Translations under genes and position numbers: made by a program
From: Candidatus Sulfobium mesophilum
Lineage (GTDB): Bacteria; Nitrospirota; Thermodesulfovibrionia; Thermodesulfovibrionales; UBA6898
Reading direction: 5' to 3'
DNA: 41,588 nucleotides
Assembly (NCBI GenBank): GCA_900302705.1
Contig: OUUY01000061.1
Span: forward strand, 1-41,588
Shown here: piece after piece, positions 7,627-17,291 of the stretch
Layout: every line of letters begins with the position of its first letter
How positions within the stretch are numbered: the stretch's first letter is position 1
Notes under the pieces: model-generated
Told to the model about the DNA's origin: nothing
Seen by the model: the letters and a program-made list of their open reading frames with translations, nothing else
Databases searched by the model: none

Positions 7627-9114
7627 ATGAGGAAAAGATTTTTTTTAACACTGACTCTGCTCCTGGCGATACTGACGCCTACAGTATTTCTGTCTGCATG
7701 CCAGAAACCGAAGCCTCAACCGGTCAAGACGGTCCAGATACCCGACGGGGAAGTAAATCCTGAGGTATGGGGTAAAGCCTATCCTGCAGAATATGAGTTG
7801 TGGAAAAAAACGGAGCAGCCGGAACCAGCCGGAAAAAGCAAATACAAAAGAGGGTTCGATGCCGACAGAATATCTTACGATAAGCTATCAGAATTCCCTT
7901 ATATGGCCCTGCTGTTTAATGGATGGGGGTTTGGCATAGAGTATAATGAGCCGAAAGGGCATGCCAGAATGCTCCGCGATCAGCTTGAAGTGGACCCTTC
8001 GCGAGTAAAGGCCGGGGGAGTATGTCTTTCCTGTAAGACCCCTTATGCACCCAAACTCGAAAAAGAGATGGCCATCGATTACTACAAAAAGCCTTACGAC
8101 GAGGTCCTTTCTCGTATTCCCGAACAATTCAGAACACTCGGAGTTGCCTGCGTTGACTGTCATGATAACAAGGATATGTCGCTCAAAATATCGAGGGGCT
8201 TCACGTTATTGGCGGCCCTGAAGGACATGGGTGTCGATTCTTCAAAACTTTCACGTCAGGAGATGAGGAGCGTTATCTGTGCGCAATGCCATGTAACATA
8301 CAGTATTCCAAAAGATGCGGAGATGCATTCAACCGGCCTTTATTTCCCCTGGCAGGGAAGCAAGTGGGGCAATATCACAATAGAAAATATTATTAAGAAA
8401 CTCCGCAGCGATCCAGCCTACGGCGAATTCAAACAGACGGTAACCGGCTTTAAAATGGCCTTTATCCGGCATCCTGAGTTCGAGTTGTTCTCTAATAACA
8501 GCGTCCACTGGAAGGCAGGCGCTGCATGCGCTGACTGTCATATGCCATATACTATTGTAGGTACAAGCAAGGTCTCTGACCATCGCGTGATGAGCCCGGT
8601 TAAGAATGACTTCAAGGCCTGCCAGCAGTGTCACACCGAGAGCATAGAGTGGTTGAAAGACCAGGTGACGACCATCCAGGACAGGACCGTCTCACTTATG
8701 CTGAGATCCGGTTATGCGACCGCATCAGTAGCGAAGCTTTTCGAGATAGCGCACAAGGCACAGTCTGAAGGCAAGAATATAGACAAGGGGCTCTACGATA
8801 AGGCGAAGGACTTTTATGAAGAAGCGTTCTACCGGGTCGTTTATGTCGGTGCTGAAAATTCAGTAGGGTTTCATAATCCTACTGAGGCCGCGAGGAACCT
8901 GGGAGATGCCACAGCATTTGCGGGCAAGGCGGAAGGGCTGTTAAGACAAGCCCTTGCTAAGGCAGGCGTGGATGTACCGATTATGGTGAACTTGGAATTG
9001 AATAAATATCTCGATGACAGGGGAAAGAAGAAACTGAAATTTAGTTCTGAAGTTGAATTTAAGGACCCTTATGGCGTTCAGGATAAGCTGTTGACGGTGA
9101 AACAAGCCAAGTAG
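7627..9114 (+). CDS. nrfA: NrfA, pentaheme cytochrome c nitrite reductase (ammonia-forming)
   Basis: NrfA reduces nitrite to ammonium with six electrons in the periplasm. This 495-residue protein has the diagnostic active-site heme motif CLSCK (residues 133-137) plus four CXXCH sites: CVDCH (175), CAQCH (218), CADCH (301) and CQQCH (332). The tyrosine after the third site (CAQCHVTY, Y225) and the histidine in NSVHWKAG (H294) sit where the family has catalytic residues. The N-terminus has a lipobox-like FLSAC (cysteine 25), so the mature protein may be a lipoprotein. The upstream open frame overlaps nrfH, but the ATG at 7627 has GAAAGGGGG before it and starts the signal peptide. Confidence 0.95.
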   Translation: MRKRFFLTLTLLLAILTPTVFLSACQKPKPQPVKTVQIPDGEVNPEVWGKAYPAEYELWKKTEQPEPAGKSKYKRGFDADRISYDKLSEFPYMALLFNGWGFGIEYNEPKGHARMLRDQLEVDPSRVKAGGVCLSCKTPYAPKLEKEMAIDYYKKPYDEVLSRIPEQFRTLGVACVDCHDNKDMSLKISRGFTLLAALKDMGVDSSKLSRQEMRSVICAQCHVTYSIPKDAEMHSTGLYFPWQGSKWGNITIENIIKKLRSDPAYGEFKQTVTGFKMAFIRHPEFELFSNNSVHWKAGAACADCHMPYTIVGTSKVSDHRVMSPVKNDFKACQQCHTESIEWLKDQVTTIQDRTVSLMLRSGYATASVAKLFEIAHKAQSEGKNIDKGLYDKAKDFYEEAFYRVVYVGAENSVGFHNPTEAARNLGDATAFAGKAEGLLRQALAKAGVDVPIMVNLELNKYLDDRGKKKLKFSSEVEFKDPYGVQDKLLTVKQAK

Positions 9115-9123
9115 ATCTTATTA

Positions 9124-9154
9124 AACAGGCCGGGTATCCCCCGGCCTGTTTCTC
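9124..9154 (+). terminator. Terminator of nrfHA
   Basis: AACAGGCCGGG (9124-9134) pairs perfectly with CCCGGCCTGTT (9140-9150) around a five-base loop, and is followed by the short T-rich stretch TCTCC. It lies directly after the nrfA stop codon. Confidence 0.8.
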
Positions 9155-9727
9155 CATTAAAGCTTCTGGGAGCCTTACGACAGGAATATTTTCACCTATT
9201 TCTTGTCTTTTATCGTAGATCTTCCTTCCCGTTATTCCGGGAGAATATGCTCGGAAGGTTGGGATACAGCCGACTAACTTATGGAAAGCCGCTTTTTGGG
9301 GAGTGCATGGGATTTTGGAGGGTACATGGAGAGTTACCGGTCGGGCCGTTTGCGGTATTGCATATAAATAATTCCGGTATAGGCACTTTGGTTACTGCTT
9401 ATGAGTTTATAAATTAATACAATCACTCAAAGCCTTTATTTTTAAAACGAAATATGTTACTTTCCCTAACTTAACTTGTAAGCATGAATAAATAGTTTGT
9501 GTTGCAATGAGAGCAGGAATGAGAATGAGGGTTAAAAGGAAAGCTAAAGCTACAAATTTATAATAAACTCTTATTGCCTTTATTAAAATAATAAATTTTA
9601 TGGCTCTATTAAAATATGTTATTGTTTTCCGAATCGGCCATTTTGTCTTTTGTCAAAGATAATGTATTTTTTCAAACCTTAGGGCCTTGAAAGATATCTT
9701 TTTAGATAAAGAAAGGAGTTCTTAACA
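9155..9727 (+). other. Long AT-rich leader region ahead of the acs operon
   Basis: No gene can be firmly supported in these ~570 bases. At 9221-9258 there is a nested fold (CTTCC...GGAAG outside, TCCCG...CGGGA inside). A 56-residue frame runs from ATG 9247 to 9417 without a good ribosome binding site. In another frame, 9219-9371 reads as a protein-like but start-less peptide containing LWKAAFWGVHGILEGTW. From 9400 onward the sequence is very AT-rich and probably holds the acs promoter. The leader ends with AAAGAAAGGAG before acsE. Confidence 0.4.
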
Positions 9728-10585
9728 ATGCTGATAATAGGCGAGAAATTAAGCATCATAGCCAAGAGGGTCAGGGAAGCGATGATGAAAAAAGACAAGG
9801 GGCCGATACAGGAGATTGCTACCCGGCAGTGGAAGGAAGGCTCGGGCGTAATTGATGCCAACATAGGCCCCGCAGAAGACGGCGGCGAGGATTTGATGCA
9901 GTGGATGGTTACGACAATACAGGAAGTTGTCCCCCTGCCGGTATGTCTCGATACTACAAATGCAAGCGCGATAGAAGCAGGTCTGAAGGTCCATAATAAT
10001 CAGTGGGGCAGGCCTCTAATTAATTCAACCTCAAATGATCCTGAAAGATTTCCGATTCTCGAACTGGGAGCAAAATATAAAGCATATGTTATAGGACTCA
10101 CGGTAGGCAAGGGCGGACTTCCTGCCGACGCAGGAGAAAGGGCTGCAATAGCGGCAGATATAATGGCAAGGGCGATGGAATACGGAGTGCCTTTAGAGGA
10201 CTTATATCTTGATCCTCTGGTTCTTCAGATTGCAACTTCCCAGGACCACGCGTTGAAAGTTATTGAGGCCGTAAAGATGTTTCAGGAGATGAACGATCCC
10301 CCTATGAAAACAGTCGTCGGTCTGAGTAATATTTCCAACGGTTGCCCCAAGCACGTCAGACCAATACTGAATAAATACTATTTCCTGATGCTGATGAATG
10401 CTGGATTAACTTCTGCCATTGCGGACGCTCATGAGATGGCGGAAGCAATGAGCGAGAAGAAACTGCTTGATGATGTTCTGGCAGGAAAGACAATCGACAA
10501 TCCCGCTAAAATGACAGAGATAACAAAGACGCTTGATGTTATTATGGGCAAGACATTATATGCCCATTCATATCTGGAAATGTAA
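9728..10585 (+). CDS. acsE: Methyltetrahydrofolate:corrinoid/iron-sulfur protein methyltransferase
   Basis: AcsE transfers the methyl group of 5-methyl-tetrahydrofolate to the cobalt(I) of the corrinoid protein AcsCD, linking the methyl branch of the Wood-Ljungdahl pathway to acetyl-CoA synthesis. This 285-residue protein has the pterin-binding TIM barrel: MLIIGEKLSII at the start, then VIDANIGPAEDGGEDLMQWM, PVCLDTTNASAIEAGL, PLINSTSNDPERF and TVVGLSNISNGCP, which match the AcsE/MeTr family strand by strand. The length is close to the family norm (~262-290). AAAGAAAGGAG is placed nine bases before the ATG. It is the first gene of the acs operon, 66 bases ahead of acsD. Confidence 0.95.
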   Translation: MLIIGEKLSIIAKRVREAMMKKDKGPIQEIATRQWKEGSGVIDANIGPAEDGGEDLMQWMVTTIQEVVPLPVCLDTTNASAIEAGLKVHNNQWGRPLINSTSNDPERFPILELGAKYKAYVIGLTVGKGGLPADAGERAAIAADIMARAMEYGVPLEDLYLDPLVLQIATSQDHALKVIEAVKMFQEMNDPPMKTVVGLSNISNGCPKHVRPILNKYYFLMLMNAGLTSAIADAHEMAEAMSEKKLLDDVLAGKTIDNPAKMTEITKTLDVIMGKTLYAHSYLEM

Positions 10586-10599
10586 AATCAGCTGAAGCT

Positions 10600-10620
10600 G
10601 ATAGAGTGTATTGCTCTATC
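10600..10620 (+). other. Small hairpin between acsE and acsD
   Basis: GATAGAG (10600-10606) pairs with CTCTATC (10614-10620) around a seven-base loop. No T-run follows, so it is more likely an mRNA-processing or stability element than a terminator. Confidence 0.4.
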
Positions 10621-10651
10621 GGCCATAAGCTTCAAAACTGGAGGTATATAA

Positions 10652-11593
10652 ATGGCTTTTACACCAGCGAAAGAGACATATTCGGGGAAGGTATATTCTG
10701 TGGCCATCGGTACAGGCGAAGGCACCGGTACTGTGGGCGGAGAAAACGTTCTTCCTTTCCATTCGTTTGAAGGCGCTGCTCCGAACAGGCCTGTTATTGC
10801 ATTTGAGATTCAGGACGTGCCGCCTGCTGATTGGCCGGAGAGCGTTAAGAAACCATTTGAGGCCGTGTCGGACGACCCTGTAAAGTGGGCCAGGTTTTGT
10901 CAGGATGAGCTTAAGGCAAAGGCGATAGCTCTGAGGCTTGTCGGTACGCATCCCGACAGGGAGAACCGGTCGGCTGAAGATGCGGCCAAGACAGTTAAAG
11001 ACGTGCTTGCCGCAGTGAATGTGCCGCTGATAATTCTTGGGAGTAACCATGCGGAGAAGGACGCCCCCGTGCTTGTGGCAGCATCGGAAGCTGCTAAAGA
11101 TAAGAACTGCGTTATAGGAAAGGCGCAGGAAGCTAACTACAAGACTATCGCAGCGGCAGCAATGGCTAATAACCATAAAATCATCGCGATGTCAGAACTC
11201 GACATCAACCTCTCCAAACAGCTTAATATCCTCATTACCCAGATGGGGTTTGAAAAAGAGAGGCTTATTACTGATCCGATGTGCTCTGCCCTGGGTTATG
11301 GACTTGAATATACTTATTCTGTGATGGAAAGGATAAGACTTGCCGCCCTGACTCAAAACGACGCAACGATGCAGCCGCCTATGCTGGGTGACATAGGCAT
11401 GTATGTCTGGAAGGTTAAGGAGACCCAGGCTCCTGAAGCAGATCTGCCCCACTGGGGCTCGCTTGAGGAACGCGGAATAGCTTGGGAGGCGGTAACTGCG
11501 ACTGCCCTTCTTGTGGCAGGCGCCGAGCTCCTGATTATGAGACATCCAAAGGCGGTAGAAGAGGTGCAAAAGACCATAGAGGAATTAATCTAA
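10652..11593 (+). CDS. acsD: Corrinoid/iron-sulfur protein, small subunit
   Basis: AcsD is the TIM-barrel small subunit of the corrinoid/iron-sulfur protein; with AcsC it holds the cobamide that carries the methyl group from AcsE to AcsB. The 313-residue sequence shows the family segments NVLPFHSFEGAAPNRPVIAF, DDPVKWARFCQDELKAKAIA, VPLIILGSNHAEKDAPVL, CVIGKAQEANYKTIAAAAM and ITDPMCSALGYGLEYTYSVM. The length matches bacterial AcsD (~310-325). GGAGG lies eight bases before the ATG. acsC follows after 43 bases. The gene has no signs of damage. Confidence 0.95.
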   Translation: MAFTPAKETYSGKVYSVAIGTGEGTGTVGGENVLPFHSFEGAAPNRPVIAFEIQDVPPADWPESVKKPFEAVSDDPVKWARFCQDELKAKAIALRLVGTHPDRENRSAEDAAKTVKDVLAAVNVPLIILGSNHAEKDAPVLVAASEAAKDKNCVIGKAQEANYKTIAAAAMANNHKIIAMSELDINLSKQLNILITQMGFEKERLITDPMCSALGYGLEYTYSVMERIRLAALTQNDATMQPPMLGDIGMYVWKVKETQAPEADLPHWGSLEERGIAWEAVTATALLVAGAELLIMRHPKAVEEVQKTIEELI

Positions 11594-11636
11594 GGTTACT
11601 TAAATTCCAACCTTAATCTGATATACGGAGGAAAAA

Positions 11637-12977
11637 ATGGCTTTAACAGGCGTTGAAATATTTAAACTCTTACCGAAGACAAACTGTAAGAAATGCGGCC
11701 ACCCCACCTGTCTTGCCTTTGCGATGAAACTTGCACAGCGGCAGGCAACTCTAGATTCATGTCCGGACGTATCTGAAGAGGCAAAGAAGGTATTGGGCGA
11801 GGCATCTGCGCCTCCGGTTCGGCCAATGACATTCGGCGCCGGGGACAAGGCTGTCAAGATGGGAGAGGAGACAGTCCTCTTCAGACACGATAAGAAGTTT
11901 GTGAATCCCTGCGCCTTTGCCGTGGAAATTAAAGATACCCTGTCAGAGGCTGATATTGCTGCAATTGCGGAGGAGGTTGTTAAGTCGGAGATTGACAGAG
12001 TAGGACAGAAGCTGAGGATTGACGCTATAGCCTTGACGAACGCGTCCGGAGATGCTGGCAAACTGGAAGCAGCAGCGAAGACGGTAGCTGCAAAGGCAGC
12101 AGGCGTGCCGGTGATAATAAATACGCAGAATACTCAGGCTGCTGAGGCTGCAGTAAAGGTCTTTTCTGATAAACGTCCTTTGATTTACGGCGCCACGGCG
12201 GCCAACTTCGAGGCAATGGCGAATATCGCCAAGGCGAATAAGGCTATTTTAGGCGTAGGTGCGAGCGGGCTCGATGAGCTCTCGACGCTGACCGATAAGA
12301 TTAAGGGTCTTGGTGTTGAGGATATGGTCATCGACTCCGGCGCTAGAAAGGCGAAGGAGATCATCGAAAACAATACACTCATAAGAAGGGCGGCGATAAA
12401 GAAGAACTTCAAGCCGCTTGGTTTCCCTATAATTAACTTCATACAAAGGGAGGACAGTCTTCATGAGGCATTGCTAGGTGTCATCGCGATTACAAAATAT
12501 GCCTCGATAGTTGTCCTTAGCAGCATAGAGAAGTGGAAGAATCTGGCCCTTTTCACTTTGAGGCAAAACATATACACCGACCCTCAGGTTCCGATGCAGG
12601 TCGAACAAAAGGTATATCCTATTGGAGAGCCAAAGCCTGAATCGCCGCTGTTCATTACGACAAACTTCTCGCTGACATATTTTATTGTTTCAGGCGAGAT
12701 AGAAAACAGCAAGGTAGCAAGCCGGCTCGCGGTTATGGATTGTGAGGGACTCTCAGTACTGACGGCATGGGCCGCCGGAAAGTTTACTGCTTCGAAGATT
12801 GCCCAGTTTATTACCGAAAGCGGCGTTGAAAAAGACATCGCCACCAAGGAACTTATAATTCCGGGCTATGTTGCTATACTTAGCGGCTCGATAGAAGACA
12901 AGTTGCCGGGCTGGAAAATCACGGTGGGACCTCGCGAGGCCAATGCAATCCCTGCTTTTCTGAGGTCCAGAGGCTGA
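11637..12977 (+). CDS. acsC: Corrinoid/iron-sulfur protein, large subunit
   Basis: AcsC binds the corrinoid and a low-potential [4Fe-4S] cluster that reactivates cobalt(II). The N-terminal cluster domain is intact, with cysteines at 17, 20, 25 and 42 (NCKKCGHPTC ... SCP), the spacing known for this family. The central TIM barrel follows (INTQNTQAAEAAVKVF, VIDSGARKAKEII), and the last ~130 residues form the cobamide-binding domain (FITTNFSLTYFIVSGEIENS, WAAGKFTASKIAQF, IIPGYVAILSGSIEDKLPGW). At 446 residues the length is normal. GGAGG is placed seven bases before the ATG. Confidence 0.95.
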   Translation: MALTGVEIFKLLPKTNCKKCGHPTCLAFAMKLAQRQATLDSCPDVSEEAKKVLGEASAPPVRPMTFGAGDKAVKMGEETVLFRHDKKFVNPCAFAVEIKDTLSEADIAAIAEEVVKSEIDRVGQKLRIDAIALTNASGDAGKLEAAAKTVAAKAAGVPVIINTQNTQAAEAAVKVFSDKRPLIYGATAANFEAMANIAKANKAILGVGASGLDELSTLTDKIKGLGVEDMVIDSGARKAKEIIENNTLIRRAAIKKNFKPLGFPIINFIQREDSLHEALLGVIAITKYASIVVLSSIEKWKNLALFTLRQNIYTDPQVPMQVEQKVYPIGEPKPESPLFITTNFSLTYFIVSGEIENSKVASRLAVMDCEGLSVLTAWAAGKFTASKIAQFITESGVEKDIATKELIIPGYVAILSGSIEDKLPGWKITVGPREANAIPAFLRSRG

Positions 12978-12983
12978 AGATTT

Positions 12984-13064
12984 TACTAAATATTTACTGT
13001 ACTAAATATGTTAACATTAACAAACATGAGCAAAGTTGGGTGTGGCCGAGACTTATCGTGTCTC
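12984..13064 (+). other. AT-rich direct repeats and a hairpin ahead of acsB
   Basis: TACTAAATAT occurs twice with a 16-base period (12984-12993 and 13000-13009). A small hairpin, GAGAC (13048-13052) with GTCTC (13060-13064), lies about 23 bases before the acsB start. At 110 bases this is the longest gap within the acs gene run, and it could hold an internal promoter or mRNA-processing site. Confidence 0.4.
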
Positions 13065-13087
13065 ATCCTAAATAAGAGGAGGTCAGG

Positions 13088-15286
13088 ATGTCTAAGTTAA
13101 TAGCCTCGGCGGCTATAAGAGCTTCAAATACCCTTGTAAGGCGGGCTGATGAGATGCTTCAGAAGGCAATTGCTTCTCACGGCGAGAGTCATGCCTTTGA
13201 ATTCCCCGATACCGCGTTTTATTTGCCGATGATTTACGCGATGACAGGCTTTGCGGTGAAGACCATCGGCGATATGAAGACGGCCCTCGGTTTTGCCAAG
13301 GAACTTCTTCATAATGAGCCTGAAGAAATCATGTGGAAACCCTACCTCGGCGAGGCGCTCGATTCAGGGATGGCAACCCTCTTTGCCGAAGAGATCATAT
13401 TGGCCCTCCGGTACATTGAGGGTCTAGAACCGGTCAAGGATCCGGAAACAGGCTATGAGTATAATGGGTTCATTACCGATACGATTCAGCGTAATCTGGG
13501 TATACAACTAGTTGACGGAACAATGCCCGGTTTTGCCGCCATCATAGGCGCGGCTCCGGACGATGATACTGCCGTAAAGATAGTCAGAGAGCTGCAGGAA
13601 AAGAATATACTCACCTTCCTCTCGGGCAATGTGGATGGCAACTCGGTCACCAAGCAGCTTCTTAGGAAAGGGGTCGCCCTCGGGTGGGATACACGTATCG
13701 TACCGCTTGGTCCGGATACGGAACATACACTGTACGCGCTTGACTGGGCGATCAGGGCATCCCTGATATTCGGCGGCAAGAAGGCCGGGGATTTCAAGGA
13801 ACACCTTAAATATCAGAAGGACAGGGTTTTTGCCTTTGCGATGGTGCTGGGTCCCCTTAACGACATTATATGGTCTACCGGAGCCGGAGCCATCAACATG
13901 GGCTTCCCGGCCGTGGCTGACACGGATATCCCGGTTATCCATCCCACTGGCGTATGCACTTATGAGGAAGTTGACAAGGAGTATGATCACTCAAAAATCG
14001 TTCAGAAATCGATAGAAGTCAGGGGTCTCAAGATCGTCGTTGAAAAGCCGCCTATTCCTGTGGCCTACGGTCCCGCCTTTGAAGGAGAAAGGATTCGTAA
14101 GGAAGATATGTTTATCGAGTTCGGCGGACAGAGAACACCTGCGTTTGAGTGGGTCAGATCCAAAGAGCTTGAGGAGATCGAAGACAACAAGGTCATAATC
14201 GTCGGCGAGAACTGGCAGGAGAGGTTCGAAAAAGGTGGAATGATGCCGATGGGTATGGTGATCGACGTAGCAGGCAGAAAGATGCAGAAGGACTTCGAAT
14301 CCGTTATCGAAAGGAAGATCCATCACAACCTCAATGAGGCTCAGGGACTCTGGCATATGGGCCAAAGAGACATAAACTGGGTCAGGATTAGCAACCAGGC
14401 AAAGAAGGACGGCCTTACCCTGGAGCATGTCGGCCTAATCCAAGCCACCATGACCCACGCACGGTTCAAATCTATAGTGGACAAGGTGCAGGTTACGCTT
14501 TATATGGATGAAAAGGACGTGCTTGCTATGCAGGAAGAAGCAAGAAAGGCATATAAAGAGCGCGATGAGAGACTGGGAAGCATGACCGACGAATCGGTAG
14601 ATACCTTCTATTCCTGTTTGCTCTGTCAGTCCTTTGCCCCCAGCCATACCTGTGTGATCACCCCCGAGAGACTGGGTCTCTGCGGCGCTTACAACTGGCT
14701 CGATGGAAAGGCCGCCTATGAGATTGACCCAACGGGCGGAAACCAGCCGATCAAAAAGGGTGAGGTGCTTGACAACATGAAGGGGCGCTGGACCGGTGTT
14801 GATGAATATATCAAAAGCGCCACTGGCGGCGCGGTCGATACGATGAACGCATATACGATAATGGACAACCCGATGACGTCCTGCGGATGCTTCGAGTGTA
14901 TTATCGCCATCGTACCCGAGGCAAATGGCGTTATGATCGTGCAGCGCGGACATACAGGCATGACTCCTGCGGGCATGAAGTTCTCTACCCTTGCTGGAAG
15001 TGTCGGCGGCGGGATGCAGACCCCTGGTTTTATGGGGATCGGAAGGAACTTCATTACCAGTAAGAAGTTCCTCTACGCCGACGGCGGCCTTAAGAGAATA
15101 GTCTGGATGACGAAGAACCTCAAGGAAAGCCTTAAGGAGAAGTTTAATGAGCGGGCAGCACAGGAGGGAGTTCCTGACCTGCTCGATAAGATAGCTGATG
15201 AAACGAACGCAGAGGACTCCGAGAAACTCCTTGAGTTTCTCTCGAGTGTGGGACATCCTGCTCTCGAAATGGACCCGATGTTTTAA
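13088..15286 (+). CDS. acsB: CO-methylating acetyl-CoA synthase
   Basis: AcsB condenses methyl from AcsCD, CO from CooS and coenzyme A into acetyl-CoA at the nickel-containing A-cluster. All six A-cluster cysteines can be located: C510, C513, C522 and C532 (CLLCQSFAPSHTC ... LCG) and C599, C601 (CGCFEC). Each is exactly four residues beyond the Moorella numbering (506, 509, 518, 528, 595, 597), so the active site is complete. The 732-residue length includes the N-terminal CODH-contacting domain typical of bacterial enzymes and absent from archaeal ones. The ATG follows AGAGGAGGTCAGG. cooS follows seven bases after the stop by its ribosome binding site region. Confidence 0.97.
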   Translation: MSKLIASAAIRASNTLVRRADEMLQKAIASHGESHAFEFPDTAFYLPMIYAMTGFAVKTIGDMKTALGFAKELLHNEPEEIMWKPYLGEALDSGMATLFAEEIILALRYIEGLEPVKDPETGYEYNGFITDTIQRNLGIQLVDGTMPGFAAIIGAAPDDDTAVKIVRELQEKNILTFLSGNVDGNSVTKQLLRKGVALGWDTRIVPLGPDTEHTLYALDWAIRASLIFGGKKAGDFKEHLKYQKDRVFAFAMVLGPLNDIIWSTGAGAINMGFPAVADTDIPVIHPTGVCTYEEVDKEYDHSKIVQKSIEVRGLKIVVEKPPIPVAYGPAFEGERIRKEDMFIEFGGQRTPAFEWVRSKELEEIEDNKVIIVGENWQERFEKGGMMPMGMVIDVAGRKMQKDFESVIERKIHHNLNEAQGLWHMGQRDINWVRISNQAKKDGLTLEHVGLIQATMTHARFKSIVDKVQVTLYMDEKDVLAMQEEARKAYKERDERLGSMTDESVDTFYSCLLCQSFAPSHTCVITPERLGLCGAYNWLDGKAAYEIDPTGGNQPIKKGEVLDNMKGRWTGVDEYIKSATGGAVDTMNAYTIMDNPMTSCGCFECIIAIVPEANGVMIVQRGHTGMTPAGMKFSTLAGSVGGGMQTPGFMGIGRNFITSKKFLYADGGLKRIVWMTKNLKESLKEKFNERAAQEGVPDLLDKIADETNAEDSEKLLEFLSSVGHPALEMDPMF

Positions 15287-15305
15287 ATAAGGATTGGAGG
15301 ACACA

Positions 15306-17291
15306 ATGTCACAGCATGTAAAAAGTGATGCAAGAGGCGCTGAAGAGATCATAGAGTGGGGTGAATCCCGAAATATAGAGACCTGCTTCGACAGGGCCGA
15401 AAAATTGAAGCCCTGCCCGATTGGGGCAGTGGGTGCCTGCTGCAAGGTATGCCATATGGGGCCGTGCAGGCTTGTCGGCAAAAACGCTGAAGAAGAGGCA
15501 AGGGGCGTTTGCGGCGCAACCCTTCCGACGGTTGCAGCGAGAAACTTTTTGAGGATGATTGCTGCAGGGACTGCTGCTCATTCGGACCATGCCAGAGGGA
15601 TGGCTTTTACCCTGCTGGCCGTCGCAAAAGGTGAAGCAAAAGACTTCAAGATCACCGACGTCAGAAAGCTCTACCGCGTTGCCGGATATCTGAATATCGA
15701 GTTTGAAGGCAGGGAAGTAAATGCGGTCGCAAAGGATGTCGCTGAAAAGCTGATTGAAGACTTCGGCAGGCAGAAAGGTGAAGGCAACTTCATTACAAGA
15801 GCGCCGAAGAAGACCCAGGAGCGCTGGAGAAAATGGGGTATTGTTCCTCGTGGTGTGGACAGGGAGGTCTGCGAGGCGATGCATCGCACTAATATCGGCG
15901 TTGATCATGACCCTGACCATCTCCTGACCCAGGGGCTGCGGACTGCACTTGCAGACGGGTGGCTGGGAAGCATGATATCTACTGATGTGACTGACATCCT
16001 CTTCGGAACGCCCAAGCCGATAAAGGCGGAGGCAAGCTTCGGTATTTTTAAAGAGGACGAAGTCAATCTTATCGTTCACGGACATGAGCCGCTGCTTGCA
16101 GAAATTTTGGTTGATGTTGTTGGCGAGCCCGAGATGGTCGAATATGCCAAGTCGAAGGGCGCCAAGGGAATCAACCTTGGCGGAATGTGCTGTACCGCCA
16201 ACGAGGTGCTGATGAGGCATGGGATTCCGACAGCCGGGGGCTTTACCAATCAGGAACTGGGGATCATGACCGGCCTAATAGACGCTATGACTGTCGATGT
16301 CCAGTGTATTATGCCGGCAATCACAGAGATATCGAAGAAGTTCCATACTAAGGTCATCACCACTTCCGAGAAGGCGAAGATAAAGGGGGCGATGCATGTC
16401 GAGTTCGACGAGCACAGGGCCAAGGAAGTAGCGCGTGAGATCGTAAAAATTGCCGTCGACAACTTCCCCAACAGGACCGCCACAGGCAGCCATATCACCG
16501 ACAAGGCTCCCCTTGTGGCCGGTTTCTCGCATGAATATATCGAGTATATGCAGGGCGGCACCTGGAGGGGCTCTTTCAGGCCGCTAAATGACGCGATCAT
16601 CGCCGGAAGGGTACGGGGAGTTGTCGGCCTGGCGGGCTGCGACAACCCGAGAGTGCCTTCAACCGGATTGCATCATTTTCTTGCGAAGGAACTGATAAAG
16701 AATGACATCCTGATCGTCTCTACGGGATGCGGTTCAGCGGCTTGCGGGTCCGCAGGTTTCCTGACGCCTGAGACGGCCCTGGAACAAGCAGGCCCCGGAT
16801 TGCGTGAAGTATGCGAGGCCATAGGTATTCCGCCGATCCTTCACCTGGGGGCATGTGTTGACAACTCAAGGATCCTTACCATCGCCAGCGCAATGGCTGC
16901 TGAGGGCGGCCTGTCCGACGAGATTGGCGGCATGCCTGCAGTGGGTATCGCCCCTGAGTGGATGTCAGAGAAGGCCATCGCAATCGGCTGCTACTTTGCG
17001 GCCTCAGGTGTCCCAGTCATCTTCGGCGGGGATTCACCGGTTGAAGGAAGCACGGAAGTGACAAAAATCATGACGGAAGTCTGGTTTGAGAGATATATGG
17101 GCGCGCTTCATTTTGAGCCTGATCCGGAGAAGATTCTGGCGATGGCTATCAAGTACATAGACGCGGCAAGAGAAAGGCTGAAACTTAGAAAATACGAGCC
17201 CGGAAAATTCGGTGCTGAGAGAGTGCTTATGGATATGGCTGCAAGACGCGAGATCGAAAAAGCGGCAAAGCCGCACATAGGAATATATTAG
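15306..17291 (+). CDS. cooS: Anaerobic Ni-Fe carbon monoxide dehydrogenase, catalytic subunit
   Basis: CooS interconverts CO and CO2 and, with AcsB, supplies CO for acetyl-CoA synthesis. The N-terminal B/D-cluster cysteines are present (CPIGAVGACCKVCHMGPCRL and GVCGAT). The C-cluster ligand motifs are all present: LIVHGHEP, GGMCCTANEVLMRHG, DVQCIMPA, GLAGCDNPR, STGCGSAACG and HLGACVDNSRI; the lysine motif WMSEKAIAIG is also kept. The frame is open from a TTG at 15294, but that overlaps the ribosome binding site GGATTGGAGG (15291-15300); ATG 15306 gives 661 residues, normal for the family. No CooC or AcsF nickel-insertion ATPase gene lies nearby. Confidence 0.96.
   Translation: MSQHVKSDARGAEEIIEWGESRNIETCFDRAEKLKPCPIGAVGACCKVCHMGPCRLVGKNAEEEARGVCGATLPTVAARNFLRMIAAGTAAHSDHARGMAFTLLAVAKGEAKDFKITDVRKLYRVAGYLNIEFEGREVNAVAKDVAEKLIEDFGRQKGEGNFITRAPKKTQERWRKWGIVPRGVDREVCEAMHRTNIGVDHDPDHLLTQGLRTALADGWLGSMISTDVTDILFGTPKPIKAEASFGIFKEDEVNLIVHGHEPLLAEILVDVVGEPEMVEYAKSKGAKGINLGGMCCTANEVLMRHGIPTAGGFTNQELGIMTGLIDAMTVDVQCIMPAITEISKKFHTKVITTSEKAKIKGAMHVEFDEHRAKEVAREIVKIAVDNFPNRTATGSHITDKAPLVAGFSHEYIEYMQGGTWRGSFRPLNDAIIAGRVRGVVGLAGCDNPRVPSTGLHHFLAKELIKNDILIVSTGCGSAACGSAGFLTPETALEQAGPGLREVCEAIGIPPILHLGACVDNSRILTIASAMAAEGGLSDEIGGMPAVGIAPEWMSEKAIAIGCYFAASGVPVIFGGDSPVEGSTEVTKIMTEVWFERYMGALHFEPDPEKILAMAIKYIDAARERLKLRKYEPGKFGAERVLMDMAARREIEKAAKPHIGIY

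Noticed and set aside
9247-9417. 56-residue frame in the acs leader as a gene
   Set aside because: No adequate ribosome binding site and no recognisable family; reported only as part of the leader.
14435-15481. Long open frame on the minus strand opposite acsB
   Set aside because: The plus strand encodes a complete AcsB with all ligand residues, so the opposite frame is a codon-usage shadow. The same holds for minus-strand frames at 15309-16220 and 18054-19133.
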